Source: Strigamia acuminata (lineage: Eukaryota; Arthropoda; Chilopoda; Geophilomorpha; Linotaeniidae). Taken from it: a DNA stretch of 64,000 nt. How positions within the stretch are numbered: position 1 is the first letter of the stretch; the number at the start of each line of letters is the position of its first letter. A model generated the notes under the pieces. That model did not search any database, was not told the origin of the DNA, and saw only the letters and a list, made by a program, of their open reading frames with translations. The stretch lies in contig OX442315.1 in the NCBI GenBank assembly GCA_949358305.1, positions 27,306,427 to 27,370,426 of the forward strand. Reading direction: 5' to 3'. This document shows positions 9,972 through 20,716 of this stretch, one piece after another. A program made the translations under genes and the position numbers.

Positions 9972-12900
9972 GTCAGACCAAACGAAAATTTTATCGGTGT
10001 CACCTGAGGTAGAAGATGACGTCGGGGGAGGAAGCGTAACCACAAGAGGCGGGAACTCGGTTGACATCATGGCCGGTAGAGAGGGCTGAATAGACAGACA
10101 GCCACAGCAAACACTATTGATGTGTTGATGAGAAATTTAACAAACGGCAATGACGGCTGTGATCGAATTGTCAGTGAGATTATACATTGTAACATTCACT
10201 CGAAACGACAGGCCGAAACCGGCAGACGCTAGCCCTGCCTCGGGCACAGGCTGAGTGAAGGAGGACACTTGATGAGGGATAATCCACATCAGCGTAACAA
10301 GAGGTCAGTAGCCCACTTAACAACAGGCTGCAGAACCTATAATTGGAGAAATTTAAGAGAAAAACAGGGATAACAAAATAAATGCAAAGTTAAGAAATTG
10401 ACTTATTAAAAATAAGGTAAAAATAAAATTAGATATATGACAAAGTAAAATAGAACGAAATCAAAACAGGATAAAATAAGAAAGTAAAGACAAAGTAGAA
10501 CAAAGTAAAAAACAAAATAAAGCAGAATAAAAGACGAAATAAGGAAAAATGAAAAACAAAAATAAAATGACATAGAACAGAGTGAACTAAAAAGACTTAC
10601 AGACTGACAGATCCAACTATGCCTCACTGTTGAACAACTCTCCAGATTCCACATTGACAGTTGTGAGATTCAGGTGAGCAGCAGCAGTCTCAGCTAGGTC
10701 AACAACAGGCTTGGCGGGAGGAGGTGGTAGAGCAGATCTGGGTGGCCGCTCAGAAGTCACCAAAAAAGTGAAGACTGGGTTCTTCACATGGACAACGACT
10801 TCATTAGTAGTTGTTGTTAAAAATGGCCTTAGGTTCAACAGGACCCGAGGGCCGGTTGTCAGCAGCATCAGTTCTTGCACAACTAAGGTGCATGATTAGG
10901 ACGTTTCCACTCAGGGAAACGATGGGACAAAGTGGATTTGTTATAGTACCAACCTTGGGCAATGCTGCGGGGTGCTCTGTTCCTGCATCTCAATATTGTC
11001 GAATGTGGGTTTCAATATACAGCCATGACAAAGGTTCACAATGGAAGTGAGAGGCAGAGAGCTTGTGAAGCTTAAACAATAAAAAAAAAGTTGAATTTTG
11101 GATCCAGGAAGTAAACACCAAATACCAGACGTGACCTAATGAAGAGAGCAATGAGACATGGGAGACAACAAAAAACAAAAGAAATGTAAACCAAAAAGGA
11201 GAAAGAATGAAAGTAGGAAATCTTTACTCCAGGATGAAGTTTAGAACAAATAAATATGCTAAAGATGTGTTGTGACAAATAAAGAAATCTCAAGGCAATG
11301 AGAAAGCAATGGAAGGTCACAAGACCAGACGGAAATAAACTATAAATTAGAATTTTATTTTACACAAAAATAAGTAAATAAATAAATAAATAAGTAAAAC
11401 TACACACAGGTGAATAAAAGCTAATATGAAAACAAAAGGATAAAGTGATGACAACAACAGGGGTTTTAGATGGGGAAGAGAGAAAGGCAGGTCATAAATC
11501 TTAAAGGAGTTACAATGTGAAATTTAGAAAAATAAGAATAAGTTATTTGTAAAATCAAAAATATGTAGGTTTAAAAATTTTGAAAAAAGGATTAAGTCAT
11601 AAACCTTAAAAGAAATACAATGTGAAAATTGGGAAAAGAAGAATGTATGTTTTAAGTCCAATATATTTTTCAGAAATCTTTGCACAGAGACGTGCTGAAA
11701 GACAAACAATGCTATGTTACTTCATTTGTTGGAATTGGCCTGAAACAGGGGTCAGTGACCCAGATACAATCTTAACCCTGACACCTGAAAGACACAGGGG
11801 AGGACACAAGAGATCTATAATAAAAGAAAGAAATCCGATAAGACTGACCCCCTTCCCTCTCTGGAGGTAGTGAAACAACAAGTCACGCCCCATTGAAATA
11901 AAGCGATTTGATTGTATCAACGAAGATACATTTGTTGGCACCAAATTTTAAAAAAATGAAAATTAAGACAGATAGGCTTTTGCCCCTGATTGGGAAACTG
12001 AATTCCTTTGCAACAATAGGTGCCAAACTGAGAATGTGTGCCTTGTTCGGGGAGAGCTACTGTGTGTGGAGTTGTTTCATTCAACCTTGGTGATCCAGTT
12101 TTTGAACGAATTTGGCGGTGGAAGCGTTGCTGCCAAAAAACCTTTAGCGTACGCGTTGGTAAACATCAGTAAACGATCGTCGCCGAAATAGGCATCGATA
12201 ACACGGACATGCGGCAGGAAAGCGTACGCGTAACGTACGCGAAATACACAATAAACGCGAAAAGTGTCCATCCGTAAATCTCGTGAGTTGGCCAACACTT
12301 ATAGCAATGTGTTTGGCTAATGTTTAACTATTGAATAAGAAGCAAAACGAAAAAATTTAATCAAATAAACAACTTACATATTGAGAGACAGGGAGGCCAT
12401 TTCAGCCTGTGTGCCGCCATATTGAGAAGCGTGTGATGCACACTGGTGGCGTAATTAATAACTAATGTGCTATACAGAAAAAACAGCATGATACCTAATG
12501 CTTAAGGCATCAGAAGACACAAAGCAATAAAAATCTGCTTAACACATCTAAGTGAATAAGATAAAACACATGAACATTAATAATAATAAAATAAAATATT
12601 GGGAAAATCGATAATGGAGCAGGTGTTATAAGACACAAATTTGTCAAAACACCTACGGTTTTGACTCTGGTAGACCCTAGTCACACAATCTCGATCTTAA
12701 GGCAACGACAGATATGGAAGTGAGATTGCTGGCCGGTTTTCCAGTATTGGTTGGAGTCTATTTAGGGGAATAAAGGGTGGACTTGTGATGCTGAAAATAA
12801 TGATGGGCTCGTTGTTTGCTCATACTACATTAGTAGACATTTTTTCACAAATAAAACGTTAGATTTTTTTTTGTAGGCCTAATAACCTTGTTATTATGGG

Positions 12901-13149
12901 CCTAGGCGGGAGGAGATGTCGCAGGTGCGACAGCGAATAAAAATAATAATCAAAGGGTTAAAGATCTAAATAAACCACTGTACTCATTAGACAGGGGTTG
13001 GGTAAAGGAGTGTCCCAGTGAAGACACTCATTTGAGCAGCAGACAAGGCCTAGGGGCATAGACTACCATAGGGGGAAGCTGAGGCTTGAGTAGGAACGAC
13101 CTCATTAGTTACTCCCCCCTCTGAGACACAAAATAAGGAGTGAAGAACC

Positions 13150-13470
13150 TTGAACAAAGAAAATAAATAAATGGTTTGATTTGGGAACCCAATAAATAAG
13201 TAATCAGTTTGGGAAATTATGAATAATTAATTTAGGAACTTAATAAATAGTTGATTTGGAAATCTAGTAAACAGATAATTAAATTGGGAATTTAGTAAAC
13301 AATTGATTTAGATGTTTAATGAATAATTGATTTGGGGCTCTGGTAAATAGATAATTGAATTAAGGAATTAATAAACAATTGATTTGGATGTTTAATAAAT
13401 AATTGATTTGAGAATTGAATAAACAATTGATTTAGAAAATTAGTAGATATTGGATTGTGGAATTTAATGG
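13150..13470. repeat. AT-rich minisatellite (AATAATTGATTTGG-like)
   Basis: Imperfect copies of a roughly 30-50 base motif built on AATTGATTT, GGAA and TTTAATAAA follow one another. They are non-coding and diverged. Confidence 0.7.
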
Positions 13471-13562
13471 ATATTGGAACTGGTGATGGACTTTATTTCT
13501 CTGACCTTTCCTCTTTAAATCTTTGTATTTTGATTGTGAAATGTAAGAAAATAGTAAATGTA

Positions 13563-13680
13563 TTGAATATGAAGTGTTTTCAATTATAAGATGAAATGTG
13601 TTGAACATGAAGTGTTTTCAATTGTAAGATGAAATGTGTTGAACATGAAGTGTTTTCAATTGTAAGGTGAATTGGGTTGA
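13563..13680. repeat. Short tandem repeat with core GAAGTGTTTTCAATT
   Basis: Three near-identical tandem units of roughly 45 bases contain ATGAAGTGTTTTCAATT followed by GTAAGATGAAATGTGTTGAA. No gene overlaps them. Confidence 0.75.
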
Positions 13681-14987
13681 ATGTATTAATGGTGAAATAA
13701 TCTAGAATTGTAGAGTGGAAAATATTGAATGTTTTACAATTAAATATTTGATTTGTAGAATGGAAGATATTAAGTGTTTTGGATTTGGTGATGGAGTCTT
13801 AATTCTTTAACTCTTTCTCTTCTTCTAATCATTGTGTTTCAATTATGAAGTAAAAAATTGTTAAATGTATTGATAACTAAATACTCTTAATCAGATGATA
13901 AAAGTGTCTCTAAACATTCATAATAATATGTTCTTGATTTATTAGTAGGAAATATTATGTGTTTTGCTAAAGGAATGTCCTTTGTTGTCTGGTTTGGTGG
14001 ATGAAAGACAATGAAAGTGCCTGAGGAAATCTAAAGAGAAAGACGATAAACAATGTGAAATTCCGTGACAAGGCCCCATTAATAAGAAGAAAACTGACGG
14101 GTGACCTGAGTGCTGGAAAACCCTGAGGCTATATTAAAAGGCAGTTATGAGTGGACGAAATAGATAATCAGTAGGCGGGTATCCGAGGTGATGTGGTAAA
14201 CCTAGACATTTTGAAAAGGCACTCGTGTACAGGGAGCGCTTGGTGACTGTTGCCTAACCCCTTACGAGTTGGTTGAGTGCAAGTAGAACTAAGCCTCACA
14301 GTTGGCTGGAAGCAGACCGCAGCCATCTGAAAGAAACCTGCACGTAGTCCGGTGCTTCATCCAACAACCACAAAATACCCGATTGACTGAAACCCATCTG
14401 AATGAGAGCAGTAAGCCACTAAGATATCCACCACAGTGATTGGGAGGCTGCCCAGCGGTGCCAGAGGGACCAACAGGAGGAGAGGGTTGAGAGGCAACCC
14501 CAAAACAAGGAGCCATTTGACAGTTTTCACAAGTGGGCGAGAAAACCTTGACGAGATAAGATCTACAGCGGAGAGGGAGGCCGACCACTAACCACACCTA
14601 CAGGGACTCAGTTCAGTGACCGACAAGACATCCAGGCCAGACACAGTTTGTAGACACGTTTTGATTTTGATGTATTTACTTTCATTGTTTCTATTGTTTT
14701 CTTGATTGGTGATTGGTTTTCTTAGGATTGGTGGTGGTGGAAAAGTTAAAGTGTTTTTTAGGATTGCAAAGGGAACCATTGTTTTTATTGTAATTTTTGG
14801 GGGTTTTAAAGACCAATTAAAAATATCAATTAGGTTAGGAAATAGTCTCATATTTTTACCTCACAACACACGTCAAGCACTTGTAGAATTTAGTTTTCAT
14901 CCAACACCAAAAATTGGATAAGAAGAACCTGGGGAACTTAAAAGGTCAGTAGCTTATAACTCATTATTTCATAGGCTCACCACGACA

Positions 14988-15782
14988 TTACTAGTACAAT
15001 TTGTTGTGGCTATACAGTGTCGGAAAGTGTATATTTTGCTCATCGAGAATGGCTAGAGAATGCGGAAGCTGCATTTAACGTAAAATCTGAAATAGTTGTT
15101 AAAGAAATTGCTAGTGGTTAATGTTTATTAAATTTTTCATTATTTCAGGAGATTCGTGCCAGTTGCGAGCCGCCTGTGTTTTCTCTGGAACGTCTTTTGT
15201 TTTGTATTGCATTAGACAACAGGAGTGAACTTGAAGTGTTACTAGTTATTCAGCCAGTCATGGAACAGATTAGACAGAATGAATTAACGTTGAGGAAAAC
15301 ACTTCACGACCTTGGGCTGAAAACATCGGAGCATTTACCCAATTCGGATGCTCGTGATGTAAAGCGAAGGCGAACACGCAGCCCGGAGGAGGATGAAGAA
15401 TATGAATGTGACGTTTGCCGTGCAAACTGCTACGTATCCATGGTAATTTGGAAATTAAAACGAAATTAAACGTTGTATTTTAAAATTCGATTTTTTAAAT
15501 GTTATTTTTAGGTGATTAATGCGGATGAAGACATTGTTTATTGTCTTGAACTTGCCATTGAACATTTTCAAAAGAAGAAGAAGAGAGATCTGAAATATTT
15601 CAAATTGCTGTACAGCTACGATCAAGTAATGACTAAATTCGGACTTGATTCGGAATAAGTAATAAATTTCAATTTTTTGAATTTTTTAGGGAGAACTGAA
15701 GGAATTAGTTGAAAAGTTGGAGGATAAACTGGGCACACATAGTCAGAGGAAAAGCAACAAAAAATCACTTAAGAAAAAATGA
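14988..15782 (+). pseudogene. Jarid2-like: Truncated Jarid2-like 3' end (copy 1)
   Basis: Only the last exons remain: the end of the JmjC-domain exon (to 15079, CCGYTVSESVYFAHREWL), then 15149-15442, 15512-15625 and 15690-15782. They encode the C-terminal zinc-finger region typical of Jarid2 (ECDVC...ANCYVSMV, then VYCLELAIEHF) and a Lys-rich tail ending at TGA. Everything 5' of 14988 is missing because the array begins there inside an exon. Jarid2 proteins are catalytically inactive JmjC factors that recruit Polycomb repressive complex 2; this fragment could not do so alone. The splice sites that remain look sound. Confidence 0.85.
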
Positions 15783-16617
15783 TTAAACGACGTCATATTT
15801 TCATGCTGAAATAGTAATAACATTCTATTTGCACGGATGACGACATTTAGTAAAAATGTTTTTACTATTCTGAAATTTTTCATTATTATTAATGTGTAAA
15901 TGAATGCTTGCTGTTGAAGCAATAATTTTCAAGGCTGTGGTAATAAGTAATGTCCGATTTCTTAGCTAAACATATTTTTAGTGTTGGTAAACATTTTTCA
16001 CAAACCAGCAGTAAGAAGTAAGGTAAACAAAACGAAAAATAAAGATTTATATCAACTTTATTTTACATTAAAAATGCGTATTAGTAATTTAAAAAAATTG
16101 ACCTGTAATCATTGTCACTTAATAAGTTGCAGCTTAGTTGTAGATTTCTTAGCATAATCTTTAATTTTTGTATTTTTTTTCTTCTTTTTTTGTATTTCAG
16201 ATATTTTATTTTATTTGTATATGGGTTAATTTTAGATGTACTTTATTAATACGTGAATTTGTTTAGATAAGAGTAACTTATTGCTCATTATTTAGTAAAA
16301 ACAATTTCCATTATAAATTTAAAAATGTGGATATTTTCTTTTCTTTTCTTTTCTTACAATAGTAAAATTACTGTCGGGAAAGAGTTGTTACATATTTTGA
16401 TAAAGTTGAATCAGTTTAGTTCCGCTAAACCTACCTCACTTATTACCGTAGATACCTGTTTTGTTTATTTTTGGGGCAAATAAATGTACGGAATTCTGCT
16501 TCGTGTTGGTTTGTTACTAGGTTATATCTCGTGCTCATTGTTATAATACTATTCTCTCACTAAAAGAAAATTTTTGCTTCTGTTCTACTAATTATTTTCT
16601 GAATAACCAGCAATAAA
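15783..16617. other. Intergenic spacer, Jarid2-like to Mpv17-like (copy 1)
   Basis: This is AT-rich and non-coding. It contains an AATAAAG polyadenylation-like signal near 16038 and a (TTTTC)n run near 16335-16355. The same spacer occurs at 31886-32720 and 59678-60512 with almost no change. Confidence 0.6.
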
Positions 16618-17526
16618 ATGCCAGGTTTTCAGCAAATGAGGCTTTTCTTTAAGAAGCTTGTTGCTAAGGTGAAGCAGCAGATTGTAATTGGATCAAATCG
16701 GGTGGTTGACTTAGCCCAACGACACGACCTAGTGGAGCAAACACCGAAACCAGTGAATAAGCAGTCGTTTTACTATCGGCTCGTCGTTTTACTATCGGCT
16801 CGTCGTTTTACTATCGGCTCCCCGTTTTAAGAGGAATGATCACTTACGCAATCATTTATCCAATTGCCAGTTTAATGCAACAGTACGCAGCCGGTGCGGA
16901 AGAGATAAACTGGGTAGAGTGTATTCATTTTGCCTTATTTGGCGGGCTTTGGCTGGCTCCGACCATGTACTATTGGTACCAGTTTGCTGAATGGGTGTAT
17001 CCTGGGGATAATATTGCAGCGACCCTTAAGAGAGCACTTTTGGAGCAAGTGGTTTACTCGCCTTTCCAGATTGTCACTTTCTTTTATGGTACGCCGTCGT
17101 GGATTGTAAGTTTAGTGACTTGTTCGTTGTAATACTAACTAATAGGGTTTTTGTCAATTTTATTCAAGGAATGGGCTTCATTCAAGGACAGACAGCTGAG
17201 GACATTACGCACGAAATAGAAGACAAGTTTTGGCCGACTTATAAAGTGGGCTGGGTTTATTGGCCCACTATCCAAGTTATTGATTTTTTTGCCAACCGGA
17301 GAAAAGACAGTTTGCCCATTTTGGCACAACTTGTGCCTTTGATTGCGCCAATGGCTGCCTTCTGGTGGGGTTACTATTTGAGTCAAATGAAAAACGAAGT
17401 ATGATTTGTTGTTTGTAATTAAATGTTGGTGTATTAAAACTGATCGGCTGGATTGTGTTGTAGGTTCCAGCTCCTTGCCCTCGGCCTCAAGATTTAGAAT
17501 CTGCAGCGAGGCAAAAGAGAGAGTAG
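16618..17526 (+). pseudogene. Mpv17/PMP22-family membrane protein, frameshifted (copy 1)
   Basis: The family consists of small four-helix proteins of the inner mitochondrial or peroxisomal membrane. Exons are 16618-17088, 17169-17398 and 17464-17526. Family features are clear: GMITYAIIYP...LMQQ, a FALFGGLWLAPTMYYWYQF segment, LLEQVVYSPFQ, then TYKVGWVYWPTIQVIDF. The C-terminus ends ARQKRE. Within exon 1 a 19-base unit occurs three times (16765-16821). With one unit the three exons would give an open frame of about 241 residues; two extra units shift the frame, so the N-terminal frame ends early. Translation could restart at the ATG at 16836, losing the N-terminus. An additional stretch of about 40 residues between FFKK and the PVLRG motif is unusual for the family. 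Confidence 0.85.
16765..16821 (+). repeat. Three 19-base tandem units in Mpv17-like exon 1
   Basis: Units TCGTTTTACTATCGGCTCG at 16765-16783 and 16784-16802 are followed by a third ending ...CTCC at 16803-16821. Copies 2 and 3 have only two (32868-32905; 60660-60697). Since 19 is not a multiple of three, each added unit changes the reading frame. Confidence 0.95.
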
Positions 17527-17528
17527 AG

Positions 17529-17883
17529 ATGAGAATCAAAATTCAAGAGAAACCAAACAAACCGCGTTTAGTCAAAAGGGTCTATTTCTTCCCTGATGTT
17601 GTTACCTTTATTAACTAACATTTTGTTGTAGTGCAACTGTTTCGACCCAATGTTACTTTGTATTGACAAGTTGTCCACAAAAATCATTTCTGGTCTATCC
17701 TATGGTAAAAACGTGTTCATGGGTTCTTGGTAATAAACTAATTAGTAGTTCTTTTGTCATTTTGGAAATAATTTTAGGGTAATACTGTAATACACACTGT
17801 GTTAAATCGAGCACCAGGAGTAGTTAATGATTCAGCATCCTTGAAGAATGCATGGTGCATCATCAAATGCGTTGAAAAATAAA
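17529..17883 (+). other. Possible small coding remnant after the Mpv17-like gene
   Basis: An ATG at 17529 opens a basic segment (MRIKIQEKPNKPRLVKRVYF). After a possible acceptor (TTTTGTTGTAG, ending near 17632) an open stretch reads CNCFDPMLLCIDKLSTK, and after another (near 17777) one reads RAPGVVNDSASLKNAWC before a TAA. I recognise no family. The donor sites are weak, so this may be a decayed gene or chance. The same sequence occurs in copies 2 and 3. Confidence 0.3.
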
Positions 17884-17950
17884 ACTGTTTTCAACTCCCC
17901 TTTTCAGAAATTTTACTCAATTCTTGAAATAGAAAACGAAAACATCATAG

Positions 17951-18388
17951 CATAGTGTAAGAAGGGATAGTGATCTCACTCCGTCAGTTCTCTGATTCGC
18001 CACGGTGGCGCTGCGATCCACAGACAGACTACGACCACATAGAAATGCCTGCTGAACTAGGTCAAAACCACTCATTTTGATTGTTTTAAGCATCAGAAAT
18101 AAAAATAATCATTACACACATTTTTTCGACTACCAAACATTAATTTGGTAAAAAAGATGAATAAAATTAATTAAAAAAAAATTTTTTTTTATTATTTTTT
18201 TATTTTTATTTCTGATGCTTAAAACAATCAAAATGAGTGGTTTTGACCTAGTTCCGCATGCATTTCCATGTGGTTGTAGTCTGTCTGTGGATCGCAGCGC
18301 CACCATGGCAAATTAGGGAACTGACGGAGTGAGACCACTATCCCCATCTCGATCCCCATACTATTATGCTATCCCTTCTTACACTATG
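17951..18388. mobile_element. Foldback element with long terminal inverted repeats
   Basis: The ends are perfect 20-base inverted repeats (CATAGTGTAAGAAGGGATAG at 17951-17970 and its complement at 18369-18388). Complementarity continues with small gaps for about 150 bases per arm, including GGTGGCGCTGCGATCCACAG, and meets in an A/T-rich centre near 18180. No transposase is present. In copies 2 and 3 only the left arm survives. Confidence 0.85.
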
Positions 18389-18399
18389 GTGAAACCGTC

Positions 18400-19133
18400 A
18401 CAAGGTCTCCAAACTGAGTGTGAAAAGGGCGTTGGTCGCTTAACAATGTCTGGCAATCGGTAATGAATGGGCGGATGATTGGTAGTGATGGAACTCTCGG
18501 CCGGACCAGCACATGCCGTCCCACTGTCTTTGCTCAAATCACTATTCACCTCCATCCTCCGTGGGGCCTCCGCCGGCGGTCGCTTCACAACTCGTCGCTC
18601 GCTTTCGCTTTTTTTGGCTCGTCGGGACCGAATCACCGAACACGAATCAACTCTCTACACTGTCGTTGTCGTCGGTGGACTTTGCGACGTTTATTTCGCT
18701 CACGTCCATTGATTTCGGCACGATCGGGTCGCTTGTGTTTGTCGATTTTGTGCCGCGCTTATTCATACTGCTGATATTGCCTAGTGCGGCGCCGCGCCAA
18801 CCCATTCGACGGGTATGGCCTAGCGCGGCGCCGCTCATGACAATTTCACGGGTATAACCCAGCGCGGCGCCGCGCTAACTAATGCCGCGCGTGGAATAGC
18901 GGCCCAAATATATGCATGCTTCAATCTTTTACTTTTACTTTTTTCTAATAATTACAATACCGGTAATTACATTATTTTACGTATATGTCTAGTTTAAAAA
19001 TCGAATAAGGCATAGAAATATGTAAAAAATAAATAGAATTCTGTTTTTATATTAAAAGATTGATATTTATTGATGTAAATACACTGAACAATTACTGTAA
19101 TTTTGAATATACGAATATACGAAATAAACACAA
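18400..19133. other. Copy-1-specific GC-rich insert and 3' flank of the LRR gene
   Basis: Roughly 18490-18900 is present only in copy 1. It is markedly richer in GC and CpG than its surroundings. Three related units containing GCGGCGCCGC palindromes lie at about 18783-18890. Short minus-strand frames rich in Ser/Lys/Pro (18379-18636 and 18647-18838) are open but in different frames and match nothing known. The remaining 230 bases are AT-rich 3' flank and differ from copies 2 and 3 at about ten sites. Confidence 0.5.
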
Positions 19134-20498
19134 TTAAACGTAAGTTAAAAAGGTATTTTCATAACAGGTTATAGCCTCTTTAAGCTGCACATCCAAGTTT
19201 TTCCATTTAATATAAGATTTAATTCTATCTAAGTCAATGTTATTACAATGGTAGATGTATAACATATTCATTGGATTCTGCACTCCCAGCAATTTGATGA
19301 TCGAAGTGGAAGTAATAGCGGGGCACCTCGAAAATGCTAAAACCTTTAGACATTGCAGCCCATTCGATTCAACTAGTTGCGAAAGAAAATCGTCAGAAAG
19401 TATTTCCCTATCCTTAATGCACAAATTTTCCAAACTTTTACATTGCACCAACAATGTTTTCATTTTCTGTTCAGTCATTTCTAATTCGTCACAGTCTAAA
19501 TATAGTTGACGAAGGCTTCTCATTGGAGCATTCATAATATCATCACTTTCATTCGAGATGGGACAATGCCTTAATGTTAATTTCTCTAACATTGGCCAAG
19601 TGCGATCTATAAGTCTAATATCGACCTGGTCAAATAGATACAGATGGAGGTCCGTCAATCGTTGCGAAAGTATGAAAATATTAAAAACCCGATCGTCCGG
19701 AGACCAAACTCTGCAATCTAAGCTTCTTAAATTGGGAAAATTGATTCTCACCAAGGGAAGCTCTGAGCTATGCCTTACAACGACATGTTTGATGGAATAA
19801 GTGTGCGATATCTGGTCTCTTTTTGACTGTTGCGCTAAATCAAGAAATAAACTCTTCCACTTGTCATGCGTAAACGCTTTTAAAAGCGGCAGGTTGTTGA
19901 GAAGGAACAAAATCCCTTCATGTGTGTCATAATCCGTTGGTCCAAGACGCAAAAACTTCAGTTTGACACAACGGCTTAGTGAACGGAACCCGACGTCAGT
20001 ACAATCATCACAACCAAGAATTGTGAGATGGATCAACAGTGGACAATTCTCCCCGATTGCAGCAGCAACTTTATCCGTACAATTAAGGAATTTTTGCCCA
20101 AGGAATAAACATTGAAGTTTTGGTGAACTTTGGAAAAGTTTGACGGTAGACGCAATTGACAAAATTGGTCGTCCGCAATAATCGTGCATGTTTAATTGAA
20201 CAAGGTTTTTACAAACCTGACTTATTTTATCGCAAAGAGGAGTTGTGCACAGATCAAACAAATCGAAATGGTGTAGTGATAAGGTGCCAGAATTAACGAA
20301 AACGTTTGAAGGAAAACGTTTTTTTGGGTATCCGATATTCGAACGTTCATCGTAAAATGGCAGACACAGTCTTTCAAATACGTTGTGAATAAATATTTGA
20401 GGTTGACTTGCCAGTTGATCTTGCATCTCTTCTAATCGAGTAACTATCACATTTAAGCACAATTCTTCCAAACTCGAAGCCGGTTTCCTGCGTGGCAT
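19134..20498 (-). CDS. Leucine-rich-repeat (FBXL/RNI-like) protein, copy 1
   Basis: The gene is a single exon of 454 residues starting at ATG 20498. The N-terminus (SLEELCLNVI...FERLCLPFY) resembles the degenerate F-box-like start of arthropod FBXL-type proteins. It is followed by irregular leucine-rich repeats of ribonuclease-inhibitor type (LVQLNMHDYCGR, LQCLFLGQKF, LIHLTILGCDDCTDVGFRSLSRC, LRSLDCRVW, LTDLHLYLF, LEKLTLRHCPIS, LRQLYLDCDELEM, LKVLAFSRCPAITSTSI). Such proteins usually select substrates for SCF ubiquitin ligases; that role is inferred. No signal peptide or membrane segment is seen. It is one of the few array genes open in every copy. It differs from copy 2 at about 27 residues while most of the unit is nearly identical. 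Confidence 0.85.
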   Translation of the reverse strand: MPRRKPASSLEELCLNVIVTRLEEMQDQLASQPQIFIHNVFERLCLPFYDERSNIGYPKKRFPSNVFVNSGTLSLHHFDLFDLCTTPLCDKISQVCKNLVQLNMHDYCGRPILSIASTVKLFQSSPKLQCLFLGQKFLNCTDKVAAAIGENCPLLIHLTILGCDDCTDVGFRSLSRCVKLKFLRLGPTDYDTHEGILFLLNNLPLLKAFTHDKWKSLFLDLAQQSKRDQISHTYSIKHVVVRHSSELPLVRINFPNLRSLDCRVWSPDDRVFNIFILSQRLTDLHLYLFDQVDIRLIDRTWPMLEKLTLRHCPISNESDDIMNAPMRSLRQLYLDCDELEMTEQKMKTLLVQCKSLENLCIKDREILSDDFLSQLVESNGLQCLKVLAFSRCPAITSTSIIKLLGVQNPMNMLYIYHCNNIDLDRIKSYIKWKNLDVQLKEAITCYENTFLTYV

Positions 20499-20546
20499 GT
20501 TGACTGTGTGGGTCTAGATGTAAATAATGAAAATCTTGAACAAATT

Positions 20547-20554
20547 CTTATATA
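20547..20554 (-). promoter_or_regulatory. TATA box of the LRR gene
   Basis: The minus strand reads TATATAAG about 50 bases upstream of the start codon. It implies a short 5' untranslated region without an intron. The same box is found upstream of the other two copies (around 35997-36004 and 63789-63796). Confidence 0.55.
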
Positions 20555-20654
20555 TGCAAGACGTACGGCATGATAACGACACTTGGACGAAACAGGACAA
20601 AACGCATAATAGACGTTATTCGTCACACCTAGATCAAAATTTTCCCTTTTTATT

Positions 20655-20681
20655 AAAGGCTTTTATTTAACTTACCTTGAA

Positions 20682-20716
<35 letters not shown>

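Larger units (their letters stand above)
9977..14987. other. Gene-poor flank up to the array breakpoint
   Basis: This continues the A-rich flank split by the BEL element. No recognisable gene is present. A proline- and threonine-rich frame on the minus strand (10617-10880, about 87 residues) and a short minus frame at 12077-12298 are open but match nothing I know. At about 11895-11945 an AATAAAG signal is followed by TTGGCACCAAATTT, weakly like an LTR end plus primer site. A small hairpin (AGGCCTAATAAC / GTTATTATGGGCCT) sits at 12875-12903. Confidence 0.45.

Noticed and set aside
11895-11945. Possible LTR end with primer site (AATAAAG then TTGGCACCAAATTT)
   Set aside because: No matching second LTR, no retroelement coding sequence next to it and no clear tRNA match, so it is not listed as an element.
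17135-17539. 134-codon minus-strand open frame repeated in all three copies
   Set aside because: It is antisense to the Mpv17-like exons and is repeated only because the unit is duplicated.
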